Positions 23,856 through 32,016 of a stretch of DNA of 49,042 bases are shown here, in pieces (positions within the stretch are counted from its first letter, which is position 1; each line of letters begins with the position of its first letter). The notes under the pieces were generated by a model. That model saw nothing but the letters and a program-made list of their open reading frames with translations. It ran no database searches and was not told the DNA's origin. Source of the DNA: Patescibacteria group bacterium. Lineage in GTDB: Bacteria; Patescibacteriota; Saccharimonadia; Saccharimonadales; Saccharimonadaceae. The position numbers were made by a program, and so were the translations under genes. The stretch lies in NCBI GenBank assembly GCA_913775275.1, contig CAJYIP010000059.1, positions 1-49,042 of the forward strand, in the 5' to 3' direction.

Positions 23856-25145
23856 ATGAAAAAATCTATTATAGTCTCGACTATTTTTGCGCTTCTGATA
23901 TCTTTTGTTCCTATAGTGTTCAGTCAATCTGCTCATGCAGCTGAGAAATGCGACACTATCTTCTACAGCTCAAACGATATTTTGTATTACAATCCATGTG
24001 AAAAATGCACGACAAGCGGATCAACCATTCTGGGTGGCTCAAATGAAGAGAAGACATTCAAATGGTTCCGCGCTAAAGGACTCAATGCGGCGGCTGCGGC
24101 GGGTATTTTAGGAAACATTGATCATGAATCAAGCTTCAATCCGTTTCGCATGCAAACAACCTACAGTGAGCGGGGGATCGACGCAGTTCACCCGATTGAA
24201 TCGGTCAGTGGATACAACCTCGCTTTCGGACTCGTTCAATGGGATGGTGGTCGCCGGCAGGAAGTCTTGAAGCAAATGTCAAATAAGTTTCCTGATTATA
24301 AAGAATTGATTAATTCTTACGGCAAATCAGCTGACGGCTATAAACAAGCACCGCCAGAGAAGAACGATGCTGTCTTAGATTTTTCACTTACCTATGTCGA
24401 TCTCGAGCTATCAAAAGGCTATACTCGCGTATACGATGAAATTAAAGGTGTACCCGACACTGAAGAAGGTGTTGTCACAGCAACTGAAACATGGAACCGT
24501 AAATATGAGGTCTCAGCTGACTATACACAACAACGCCATGAAAAAGCTAAAGGGTACTATCGGCAATTTAAAGATGCAGTTATTCCAAATGTTGACACAA
24601 GTAGTGGTGGAAATGGATGTGGTGCACCAACTCCAGCCGGGGAGGTTGTTCATTATCTTCAAACAGATCCAAAATGGACAAATGTAGGGTATGCCGGCAG
24701 TAATATCGGTGAAGTGGGTTGTGGGCCAACTTCGATGGCTATTATCCTCGCCTCGCTGGTTGATAAAAATATCACCCCTCCGGATGTTGCTGCTGTTGCC
24801 GGGCAACAGTCTGGTGGTACATCGAGTCACGGCGATTTGATTAAAGGGGTTAATCAAAAATGGGGTCTTTCTATCAGTACTACTCCTTTGACGATGCAGG
24901 AAGCGATTGAATTCGTCAAAGCAGGGAAGGGTTATGTCTGGATGGGTGGAACGGCCCCGGAAAAACAGAAAGGTCCATTTACAACCGGAGGTCACATGGT
25001 AGCAATGGTGGGTGTAAACTCTGATGGAAGTGTTATTATTGCCGATCCATACGGAGATGGTGTTGGGCATCAAAAAATAGCTAACTACCCTGCAGAACAA
25101 ATTGCCGCCGAATCAGGTGGAAGATATGGAGTACCCAAGAAATGA
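23856..25145 (+). CDS. Secreted bifunctional peptidoglycan hydrolase: phage-type lysozyme plus C39-like cysteine peptidase
   Basis: A 429-aa exported enzyme. It has a signal peptide (IIVSTIFALLISFVPIVFSQSAHAA) and a cysteine-rich linker (CDTIFYSS...NPCEKC). A phage tail-lysozyme domain covers about residues 60-240 (AAAAAGILGNIDHESSFNPF with the likely catalytic Glu, then FGLVQWDGGRRQEV). A C39-like papain-fold domain covers about 265-429 (GCGPTSMAI with the Cys, GGHMVAMVG with the His, and ADPYGDG with the Asp). The ATG at 23856 overlaps the preceding stop region, and the listed GTG 23844 start is upstream of the signal peptide and unlikely. This resembles VirB1/TrsG-type wall-opening enzymes of conjugation systems. 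Confidence 0.9.
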   Translation: MKKSIIVSTIFALLISFVPIVFSQSAHAAEKCDTIFYSSNDILYYNPCEKCTTSGSTILGGSNEEKTFKWFRAKGLNAAAAAGILGNIDHESSFNPFRMQTTYSERGIDAVHPIESVSGYNLAFGLVQWDGGRRQEVLKQMSNKFPDYKELINSYGKSADGYKQAPPEKNDAVLDFSLTYVDLELSKGYTRVYDEIKGVPDTEEGVVTATETWNRKYEVSADYTQQRHEKAKGYYRQFKDAVIPNVDTSSGGNGCGAPTPAGEVVHYLQTDPKWTNVGYAGSNIGEVGCGPTSMAIILASLVDKNITPPDVAAVAGQQSGGTSSHGDLIKGVNQKWGLSISTTPLTMQEAIEFVKAGKGYVWMGGTAPEKQKGPFTTGGHMVAMVGVNSDGSVIIADPYGDGVGHQKIANYPAEQIAAESGGRYGVPKK

Positions 25146-25825
25146 ACCGGCATGGGAAAAAAATAGTCATACTTCTTGTCATCGCTTTTCTATTGATCGT
25201 GGCAACTGTCGTATGGATCGCAGTTCAGCGAACTTCAGGTGATTCAATAGTACGCGATAAAGATACTGGTGAAACATTTGATCCGAAAGCGCCACGGGAA
25301 AATACTGGTGGAAACGGGTCCCTCGTCAGTACCGTTCAACTATTCGGTATTGAACAAGCAATTAAAAGTCTCTCTGGAAACGAATCAATCGTTGGCTATT
25401 CCGATGATATTAAGGCGAGTATCTGGCAGTTTAGTCATGATCGCTTGAATAATGAGTTTCAAACAATAACATTAAGACCTCAGAACCTAGAACAAAAAGA
25501 TGCAACTATCACAGGTGAACTTCGACTTGGGCAGTCCGACACTATCATTCCGATTGTCATCAAGCCAACCTCAACCGAACGCCATGCAATTATATCTATT
25601 AATAACGATAATAATGCCTATGGCGGCACATTCGTGTACATGGGCGGCATAAACAATCCAGACAATCTATTATTTACCATCGAACAAGTCAGTCGATCAT
25701 CAGACAAATTGCGTGTTATTTCTTACGGAGGGTACAATGAAGCAGCACTCGAATACCTGGAAAGTATCGGGTATCATATTCCTGATTTGGATATAAGCTT
25801 TGCAGCAGAAAGTGGAATGTTATGA
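25142..25825 (+). CDS. Single-pass T4SS-linked membrane protein of unknown function (227 aa)
   Basis: Short basic N-terminus, one transmembrane helix (IVILLVIAFLLIVATVVWIAV, about 8-28), then an extracytoplasmic domain of about 195 residues without cysteines and with many beta-like stretches (ITLRPQNL, IIPIVIKPT, HAIISINND). No family is recognised. The start overlaps the lysozyme stop (ATGA) and the stop overlaps the next start (ATGA), so it is firmly part of the T4SS operon. The position after the wall hydrolase suggests a VirB8-like scaffold role, but sequence evidence for that is lacking. Confidence 0.8.
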   Translation: MNRHGKKIVILLVIAFLLIVATVVWIAVQRTSGDSIVRDKDTGETFDPKAPRENTGGNGSLVSTVQLFGIEQAIKSLSGNESIVGYSDDIKASIWQFSHDRLNNEFQTITLRPQNLEQKDATITGELRLGQSDTIIPIVIKPTSTERHAIISINNDNNAYGGTFVYMGGINNPDNLLFTIEQVSRSSDKLRVISYGGYNEAALEYLESIGYHIPDLDISFAAESGML

Positions 25826-26427
25826 GAAAAGGTATCATTATCGGCGGAATAATTTTTATTGCTGCTATCGTAGGTGTTTTTATTGCTGCCGATCAATTAA
25901 ACCGTCGAATCGTTAATTTCACGCTTCAAGATAGTGGCTACACTGTTGAAATCACGCAAAAAAACAATACTGTTGGTAAATTAACAAACTCCTCGTCACT
26001 TCGTCTTAAAGATGGTGACTACTCCTACCACATTACCACCGAAGGATTCGATACGACCAAAACCGATTTCACCGTAAAGGGTTCGGATGTTTCTATAACC
26101 ATCATTCCTCAGCTTTCCGCTGAACAACTACGAACAGTTCTGGATACTGAACGGACTGCTATCCTAGACGTATTGCGGACAGCATACCCAGGAACTCAAG
26201 TCACTTTTACTTCATTACAGTTATATAAGAAGGGTGAATGGGCCGCAGGAACATTACAAAAGATTATTACTCCTCGACAAATCCCCGATACCTATCGATT
26301 TGTCTTAGAAAAAAAGAATAATACCTGGAGTATCGTTATACCTGCACGTATCGCAATAAAAAAGACTGATTTTCCAAATGTCCCCGCGGATATTATATAT
26401 TCGCTCTACCGTTCGGCGTCAAATTAA
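25822..26427 (+). CDS. Single-pass T4SS-linked membrane protein with NTF2/VirB8-like tail (201 aa)
   Basis: N-terminal transmembrane helix (GIIIGGIIFIAAIVGVFIAA), then a small beta domain with PEGA-like pattern (SSLRLKDGDYSYHITTEGFD), then a segment ending TYRFVLEKKNNTWSIVIPARI. A similar hydrophobic-Lys-Trp strand is common in NTF2-like and VirB8-like domains. That resemblance is weak and by eye only. It is the last gene of the T4SS operon, and its 3' end overlaps the convergent recF by 35 bases, leaving no room for a separate terminator. Confidence 0.78.
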   Translation: MRKGIIIGGIIFIAAIVGVFIAADQLNRRIVNFTLQDSGYTVEITQKNNTVGKLTNSSSLRLKDGDYSYHITTEGFDTTKTDFTVKGSDVSITIIPQLSAEQLRTVLDTERTAILDVLRTAYPGTQVTFTSLQLYKKGEWAAGTLQKIITPRQIPDTYRFVLEKKNNTWSIVIPARIAIKKTDFPNVPADIIYSLYRSASN

Positions 26428-27451
26428 TTGTTGAATTAATATCAACCTGACTTGTAGCGGACGTAATAATAATTTGATACCCCGTTAAGCGAGTTGTTAA
26501 AAGTTTTTGTCGTTCCGCATCAAGTTCAGAAAAAACATCATCAAATAAAATGATAGGCTTCTTACCCGTCAATTCATTGATGATATGTACCTCGAGAAAT
26601 TTTAAAGCAAGAACAATTGTACGAACTTCACCCCTGGAAGCAATTGATAAAGCAGGGGAATGGTTGAGTTCAAAAATAACATCGTGTCTATGTGGACCAA
26701 CCGATGTGTTACCGAGATACCGATCTCTTTGAAGGTGAGCATGTAACTCATTTAGTATTTTTTGTTTCACGTCACCAACAAACGTATGAGAATAATGAAC
26801 AGACACTTCGACATCCGTTCCAGACAACTCTCGATAGAGAGGAGCGAGAGATTCATTGATCCGCTCAATAAACGCGATCCGCTGCTCAATTATATATGCA
26901 CCATGCTCAGCAAGAGAAATATTCCACGCAAATAAGTGATCATCACTGACCCGCTGATCCTTCAACAAGGTGTTGCGTTGTTTTAATGTTCGTTCATATT
27001 TCCGTAGTGCCGTTCCATACAACGGATTAAGTTGCGAAATAAAACGGTCAATGAATTGTCGACGTCTAACTGGTGAACCGTGCAGTAATCGCAGATCTTC
27101 CGGCTCAAACAATACGACAGGGTGTTTGTTCTTAAGTGGTAGGCGAGCAGTTTTTTTATTGTCGATAGTAAATTGCTTACGACTTGTTGGTCTACTACTA
27201 TCGAAACTAACAGTTCGATCTTCACTATCCAGAGTGATATCTATACGCCACCAAGGGTATGATACTGACAGAATATCACTGTCCGACCCTTTAAATGAAG
27301 CTCCCTGTAGTGAAATATATATAGATTCGAGTAAACTTGTTTTTCCACTTCCGTTTAAGCCGGTAATAACGGTTACATCATCATTAAATAGCACATTATA
27401 GTCAGTATGCGAGCGTACATGTTGAACCCGAAGACGCGAAACAGAAGCCAT
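26393..27451 (-). CDS. recF: DNA replication/repair ATPase RecF
   Basis: A 352-aa SMC-like ABC ATPase of the RecFOR pathway that loads RecA at gaps. Walker A GLNGSGKTSL lies at 31-40, followed by LFEPEDLRLLHGSPVRRRQFID, the signature region ASRGEVRTIVLALK and Walker B PIILFDDVFSELD. Length and order match the family. It starts one base after the dnaN stop (TAG T ATG), so it is co-transcribed with dnaN. Confidence 0.96.
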   Translation of the reverse strand: MASVSRLRVQHVRSHTDYNVLFNDDVTVITGLNGSGKTSLLESIYISLQGASFKGSDSDILSVSYPWWRIDITLDSEDRTVSFDSSRPTSRKQFTIDNKKTARLPLKNKHPVVLFEPEDLRLLHGSPVRRRQFIDRFISQLNPLYGTALRKYERTLKQRNTLLKDQRVSDDHLFAWNISLAEHGAYIIEQRIAFIERINESLAPLYRELSGTDVEVSVHYSHTFVGDVKQKILNELHAHLQRDRYLGNTSVGPHRHDVIFELNHSPALSIASRGEVRTIVLALKFLEVHIINELTGKKPIILFDDVFSELDAERQKLLTTRLTGYQIIITSATSQVDINSTINLTPNGRANI

Positions 27452-27452
27452 A

Positions 27453-28553
27453 CTAACTCTTTAGTGGCATGATAACGTGATAGTAATTCGTGTCTTTCTT
27501 GGTTGATTTCAAGATTGAAGGGGAGAGTTTGCCACTAAAGCTCAAAGAGATTTCGTCCGCGTCGACGGCCGACAGCGCCTCGGAGAGATAGCGAGAGTTG
27601 AGTGTGATCTGACCTTCACCCGAGACTTCCGCTGTTAGTTCGGATGTATTTTCACCGAATTGCGAGGCAACCGAATGAAGCGAGACGGCACTTTTATCGC
27701 TATCAACAGTCAGAATGACACTTCCGCCAGATTCCCGAGCAAAAAGACCGGCCACTTTCGTTACACGGGTAAACTCTTGCTTATTCATAACCGCAGTGAT
27801 ATCGGATGAAGCGGGGATAAGTTGGCGATAATTTGGGAAGTTGCCGTCAACGAGGCGACTAATAATCTCGGCTTCACTGATACGGAAACGGACTTGGGTT
27901 TCATCGAAAAGAATGTCGACCGTTTCGATACTATCATTAATGGTTCGAAGCACTTCTTGAAGTGTTGTTGTTGGAATGATAGCTGATACATCGCTCTGTG
28001 TTTCGACAAGACGTCGTTCAGACAGCCTGTAACCGTCCGTTGCAGCTAAATAGAGGAATCCTTCGTGTGAATGCCAATACACGCCAGTAAGGACTGGACG
28101 AGTGCTGTCAGAGCTTGTTGTAATGATGGTCTGAGAGACCGCCTGCTTAAAGTCTTCGATATTAATTGTGTAACTAATTGATGATTCTTCGTTAATGGTC
28201 GGTAGTTCCGGAAAGTCATCAGCGATCACACCATTGATGACTGATTGATAATTACCAGAGCTGATATGAATGTTATCATTCACTACCTTTAGTTCGATAG
28301 GGCCTTTCGGTAAACTGCTCACAAATTCTGAAATCAAACGCGCGGGGACAGTGATTGCACCAGGTTTGGCAATCTTTGCACCTATATATTGCGTTGTTGC
28401 GACTTCGAGGTTTGTTGCTGCAACTAATAGACGGTTACCGTCAGTTCGTAAAAGGATATTATTCAAAATAGGTAAGCCGGTTTTGTTACTTGCTACCCGA
28501 CCTACTGCACTGAGTGATCGAGCAAAGTTTTCTTGTGTGACAGATAGCTCCAT
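27453..28553 (-). CDS. dnaN: DNA polymerase III beta sliding clamp
   Basis: A 366-aa clamp that encircles DNA and tethers the polymerase. The family pattern is clear: N-terminal MELSVTQENFARSLSAVGRVASNKTGLPILNNILL, FVSSLPKGPIELKV, TGVYWHSHEGFLYLAATDGYRLSERR, SRLVDGNFPNYRQLIP, and the C-terminal YYHVIMPLKS. AAAGGAAT precedes the ATG. It lies between dnaA and recF in the classical order. Confidence 0.97.
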   Translation of the reverse strand: MELSVTQENFARSLSAVGRVASNKTGLPILNNILLRTDGNRLLVAATNLEVATTQYIGAKIAKPGAITVPARLISEFVSSLPKGPIELKVVNDNIHISSGNYQSVINGVIADDFPELPTINEESSISYTINIEDFKQAVSQTIITTSSDSTRPVLTGVYWHSHEGFLYLAATDGYRLSERRLVETQSDVSAIIPTTTLQEVLRTINDSIETVDILFDETQVRFRISEAEIISRLVDGNFPNYRQLIPASSDITAVMNKQEFTRVTKVAGLFARESGGSVILTVDSDKSAVSLHSVASQFGENTSELTAEVSGEGQITLNSRYLSEALSAVDADEISLSFSGKLSPSILKSTKKDTNYYHVIMPLKS

Positions 28554-28829
28554 TATGTATTCCTTTCTTTATTTTCTTTCGTTTTACTAATAATAGGGTA
28601 TGTGGATAGTGTGTATAAGTGGGTCATTAACAGTGGTATTTTTGAAAATAGAGCTGTGGATTGTTGGGGAGAAAGTCTGGGGATAGGTGGGGGTAAAAGC
28701 AGGAGTTTATTCACGGTAGGGATGGGTATATGTCGTCTCATGTTGAAGTGTGGGGATAACAATCCACTAGTTATCCGTTGCACAATCCCCACGTTGTACA
28801 CATTTTTTACCCAGGTAATAGACAGGGGA
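28554..28829. promoter_or_regulatory. dnaA-dnaN intergenic region with degenerate DnaA boxes
   Basis: 276 non-coding bases containing TGTGGATAG (28601-28609), the adjoining TGTGTATAA (28610-28618), TGTGGATTG (28655-28663), TTATTCACG (28707-28715) and TTGTACACA (28794-28802), each one or two bases from the consensus TTATCCACA or its complement. Runs of G on the plus strand (GGGGATAGGTGGGGG) are prominent. It may be part of oriC or an auxiliary DnaA-binding region, and it must also hold the dnaN promoter. Confidence 0.6.
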
Positions 28830-30209
28830 TTAGGCATATAACTTATCTCTAATTGTGGCGACTTGTTCACGAATAACAAAGTCTAACTTAATCGCTTTCT
28901 CGATTTTTTCAACAGAGTGAATAGCGGTCGTATGATCCTTCCGTCCTAGTTCACCAGCAATTTTAGGAAAACTTAAATGAAGTTCGCTACGGAGGAGGTA
29001 CATTGCAATTTGACGCGGCGTAACAATATGCTTGTCACGGCGTGAACTACATATTTCATCAACAGCAATTTGGAAATGTTTCGCGGTTCGATCGATGATC
29101 TGCTTACTCGTTAAATGTTGTGGCCGTGTTTGACGGACGTTACCAAGGAGACCTTCAGCAGTTGAAACGTCCGGAGCAACACCACGTAGCTCCGCATGAG
29201 CTAATAGTTGGTTTAAAGCACCCTCTAACTCACGGATATTCGTTTTAATATTCGTTGCAAGGTACTCGACGGTATCATTATCGAGATCAACGTCAGATAA
29301 TGCGGCTTTCGCTTTCAGAATTGCACAGCGAGTTTCGAAGTCTGGCATCTGAATATCAATCGTCATTCCCATTTCGAAACGACTTCGGAGACGCTCGGTG
29401 AGTGTTGGAATACTTCGCGGCGGCTTGTCACTACTAATGATAATCTGTTTGTTATTTTGGTGGAGGAAATTAAAGGTATGGAAAAACTCTTCTTGTGTTT
29501 TTTCTTTATTAGCAATGAATTGCATGTCGTCAACGATCAGGACATCAATATTACGATATTTATCAGCAAAGCCTTTTTTCTTGAAACGAATATGATCCAG
29601 GAATTCATTGACGAATGTTTCTGAACTGACGTAGAGAACTTTCGCGTCAGGGTTGGTCTTTAGTATTTCATTACCAACAGCTTGCATGAGGTGAGTTTTA
29701 CCCAGACCGACGCCACCGTAGAAGTAGAGCGGATTATATTTTTCACCAGGGTGTGCTGCAACAGCTTGGCTGGCAGTGTGAGCCAAGTCATTACTTGAAC
29801 CGACAATAAAGTTGTCAAAAGTATAGCGTGGATTAAGATTTCCACGAGCCGACAGAGGGGAGCTAACAGGGCGACTAAATTGTGACTCTCTATTCGTACC
29901 ACCAATCAGCTCGTCGGCCGTATTAACTGGATTGATTGTCGTTTCACGATTAACGCGCGTTTTTTTCCCAGCTAATGCGATAGTATAGGTGATCCGAGCC
30001 GGCTTCACACCATTTTTCGCAAGTACTTCACGGACAAGATCGCCGAATTTACTATCAAACTGCTTTTTAGCAAAGATATTTGCCACACTGATGACAACCT
30101 CATCTTCAGTTTGACTGACTAGTTCAGTTGTCTTGAACCACGTATTAAAGTTTCCTGATGAAACCGAAAGCTCGACTTCACCGAGAACACTTTTCCATAA
30201 CGCGCTCAT
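28830..30209 (-). CDS. dnaA: Chromosomal replication initiator DnaA
   Basis: A 459-aa AAA+ initiator that binds DnaA boxes and opens oriC. The N-terminal domain starts SALWKSVLGEVELSVSSGNFNTWFKTTEL. Walker A is GGVGLGKTHL and Walker B VLIVDDMQF. The C-terminal helix-turn-helix signature is GRKDHTTAIHSVEKIEK. I use ATG 30209, not 30281: the extra 24 residues in the ORF track do not resemble DnaA and would run into the box-containing leader. Multiple boxes upstream suggest autoregulation. Confidence 0.96.
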   Translation of the reverse strand: MSALWKSVLGEVELSVSSGNFNTWFKTTELVSQTEDEVVISVANIFAKKQFDSKFGDLVREVLAKNGVKPARITYTIALAGKKTRVNRETTINPVNTADELIGGTNRESQFSRPVSSPLSARGNLNPRYTFDNFIVGSSNDLAHTASQAVAAHPGEKYNPLYFYGGVGLGKTHLMQAVGNEILKTNPDAKVLYVSSETFVNEFLDHIRFKKKGFADKYRNIDVLIVDDMQFIANKEKTQEEFFHTFNFLHQNNKQIIISSDKPPRSIPTLTERLRSRFEMGMTIDIQMPDFETRCAILKAKAALSDVDLDNDTVEYLATNIKTNIRELEGALNQLLAHAELRGVAPDVSTAEGLLGNVRQTRPQHLTSKQIIDRTAKHFQIAVDEICSSRRDKHIVTPRQIAMYLLRSELHLSFPKIAGELGRKDHTTAIHSVEKIEKAIKLDFVIREQVATIRDKLYA

Positions 30210-30444
30210 ACCCGCTTTTTTCTCCCTTATACCTGATAAACTCTTTCCTTTACTATACGTGAGTAGGGTAGTTTTCCACAACCTTTAATAAGTTGTAAAA
30301 AGAGAGCAGGTGAATAGGCCGTAAAGAGGTTTGACTTATGCACAGTAAATCATCACCTCTGTTAAATCTGTGGATAACGTATACTAAAGTGTGGATATCT
30401 TTTATATACGACGTCACTAAATGGACTAAAAAGCAAACAATTCC
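30210..30444. other. Replication origin region (oriC) upstream of dnaA
   Basis: Non-coding stretch between dnaA and rpmH with a perfect DnaA box TGTGGATAA (30369-30377) and three boxes one mismatch away: TTTTCCACA (30272-30280), TTATGCACA (30336-30344) and TGTGGATAT (30390-30398). AT-rich segments (TTTTATATACG, CTTTAATAAGTTGTAAAAAG) could serve for unwinding. Location between rpmH and dnaA is the common bacterial oriC site. Confidence 0.82.
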
Positions 30445-30473
30445 TTGAAGAATAGGGGTGAATACGGTAAAAT
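30445..30473 (+). promoter_or_regulatory. Promoter of rpmH
   Basis: TTGAAG, 17 bases, TAAAAT. The hexamer lies 9 bases before ATG 30483, giving a leader of about 3 bases. Confidence 0.6.
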
Positions 30474-30482
30474 GGTTGAGAT

Positions 30483-30620
30483 ATGCCAAAACGAACCCAC
30501 CAACCACACACACGTCACCGTGCTCGTACGCATGGTTTTCGTGCTCGTATTTCTTCGAAAGCTGGCCGCGCTGTCTTGAAGCGCCGACGCATCAAAGGAC
30601 GCGCACGTCTGACTGTCTAG
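30483..30620 (+). CDS. rpmH: 50S ribosomal protein L34
   Basis: A 45-aa protein too short for the ORF track. It reads [18 protein letters not shown]... and continues [21 protein letters not shown], ending RARLTV. This is the typical L34 sequence, with KRT-QP at the start, THGFRAR in the middle and LKRRR-KGR-RL at the end. It is followed by a terminator and rnpA, the conserved rpmH-rnpA-yidC order, and it flanks oriC. Confidence 0.97.
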   Translation: MPKRTHQPHTRHRARTHGFRARISSKAGRAVLKRRRIKGRARLTV

Positions 30621-30625
30621 TAATC

Positions 30626-30650
30626 ATCCGCCTTCACGGGCGGATTTTTC
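30626..30650 (+). terminator. Intrinsic terminator between rpmH and rnpA
   Basis: ATCCGCC / GGCGGAT stem with loop TTCACG and TTTTTC. Confidence 0.8.
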
Positions 30651-30653
30651 GTA

Positions 30654-30659
30654 TATACT
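30654..30659 (+). promoter_or_regulatory. Leaderless -10 element of rnpA
   Basis: TATACT ends 7 bases before ATG 30667, directly after the rpmH terminator. Confidence 0.5.
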
Positions 30660-30666
30660 GGAACTA

Positions 30667-31020
30667 ATGGTACCGACCGCATTTCGATTTCACGGACATA
30701 ACAGCTTACGATTTGTATATGCAAATGGAAAAGCTGTTCGTTCGCAGTATATTACGATCAAATGGGTAAAGAATGCTCGTCGTTCAAAGCCTCGGCTTTC
30801 GATCGTCGTGAGTAAAAAAGTATTAAAAAGTGCCGTCGGTCGAAACCGCATTAGAAGACGTTTATACGAATATATGCGCCCTCACCTGTCTTCTCTTCCC
30901 GATATTTACGATATCGTTATCATTGTGACGTCGAGCGAATTGCGTGATATGCCAGCACAAGAGCTATCGACGCATCTTGACGGCTTGCTTGAGAAGGCAC
31001 AGCTGACGTCAACAGCGTAA
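30667..31020 (+). CDS. rnpA: Ribonuclease P protein component
   Basis: A 117-aa basic protein that helps the RNase P RNA cleave tRNA 5' leaders. The family core is RLSIVVSKKVLKSAVGRNRIRRRLYE, with the usual RNR motif. The N-terminus (FRFHGHNSLRFVYANGKAVRSQYITIKW) matches the substrate-binding cleft strands. The message should be leaderless given the TATACT spacing. An extended -10 for yidC follows four bases after the stop. Confidence 0.95.
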   Translation: MVPTAFRFHGHNSLRFVYANGKAVRSQYITIKWVKNARRSKPRLSIVVSKKVLKSAVGRNRIRRRLYEYMRPHLSSLPDIYDIVIIVTSSELRDMPAQELSTHLDGLLEKAQLTSTA

Positions 31021-31023
31021 ATG

Positions 31024-31032
31024 TGGTATAAT
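31024..31032 (+). promoter_or_regulatory. Extended -10 promoter of yidC
   Basis: TGGTATAAT about 40 bases before GTG 31072. Unlike its neighbours, this gene has a leader of about 33 bases. Confidence 0.55.
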
Positions 31033-31071
31033 TTAACAGATAAGTAACTGTTTTCTAGTGAGGCTGCCTGC

Positions 31072-32016
31072 GTGAACATTTTTGAAACGCTCATTGTTCA
31101 ACCTATTTTTAACCTGCTGATTGGACTCTATAGTGTCATCGGTGATTTTGGTATTTCGATTATTATCTTTACCATTATTATTCGTTTTGCGCTCTGGCCG
31201 CTCGTCGTTAAGCAACTTCATCAAGTAAAGGCGATGCGTAAGCTCCAGCCTGAACTTGCAAAGATCAAAAAAGCGTCAAAGGGCAATCGTCAACTGCAGG
31301 GTATGCAGATGCTCGAACTATATAAAAAGCATGAGGTGAAACCTTTCCGTTCAATTCTTGTATTATTGATCCAACTTCCTATATTTATTGCACTCTTCCA
31401 GGTGATCCAAATCTTTACGACCCACCGTGAACGAATCGAAACCTTTACCTACGGTTTCATGCAAAACATTCCAGCTGTTCGCGCACTGATTGATAACCCT
31501 CAACAGTTCAATGAGACATTGTTGAATTTTGTCGATCTCACAAAATCTGCACTGACGTCAAACGGTTTCGCACTCGTATTCCTCATCGCGTTAGCCGGTA
31601 TCGCCGCCTACACACAATACGTGATCTCGAAGCAAACAATGCCACAGCAAACAACGAAACGTTTCCGTGATGTCATGGCAGAGGCTGCTAATGGCAAAGA
31701 ACCCGATCAATCAGAACTGAATGCAGTTATGATGAGCAAAATGGTGAAAATTCTTCCAATCATGATGCTATTTATTATGATTGGACTACCAGGTGCACTC
31801 GCCCTTTACTATGCGACATCGAACATCTTTGCATCTATTCAGCAATATTACTTGTTGAAAAAAGACGAGAAGGAAATGGATGCGCTTGCAACAAAAGAAA
31901 TCAAACGTGAAGGCAAGAAAGCAACAGCGAAAGCTCGTGCCAAAGTCGCTCAAAACGCTGAGGTAACAAAGGTCACGCGTATCGTTGCGAAAGATGAAAG
32001 CAAAGGTAAAAAATAA
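31072..32016 (+). CDS. yidC: YidC/Oxa1-family membrane protein insertase
   Basis: A 314-aa insertase that places proteins into the inner membrane, alone or with SecYEG. It has the core five-helix Oxa1 layout of Gram-positive-type YidC, with the conserved helix-1 Arg in FTIIIRFALWPLVVKQLHQVKAM, a charged cytoplasmic hairpin (LQPELAKIKKASKGNRQLQGMQMLELYKKH), and FRSILVLLIQLPIFIALF. There is no large periplasmic P1 domain. The C-tail is strongly basic (KREGKKATAKARAKVAQ). The start is GTG 31072. The stop overlaps khpB (TAATG). Confidence 0.95.
   Translation: MNIFETLIVQPIFNLLIGLYSVIGDFGISIIIFTIIIRFALWPLVVKQLHQVKAMRKLQPELAKIKKASKGNRQLQGMQMLELYKKHEVKPFRSILVLLIQLPIFIALFQVIQIFTTHRERIETFTYGFMQNIPAVRALIDNPQQFNETLLNFVDLTKSALTSNGFALVFLIALAGIAAYTQYVISKQTMPQQTTKRFRDVMAEAANGKEPDQSELNAVMMSKMVKILPIMMLFIMIGLPGALALYYATSNIFASIQQYYLLKKDEKEMDALATKEIKREGKKATAKARAKVAQNAEVTKVTRIVAKDESKGKK

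Noticed and set aside
24513-25100. 195-aa minus-strand ORF opposite the C39 domain
   Set aside because: Antisense shadow of a recognised peptidase domain.
29660-29905. 81-aa ORF overlapping dnaA in another frame
   Set aside because: Shadow frame within the conserved AAA+ region.
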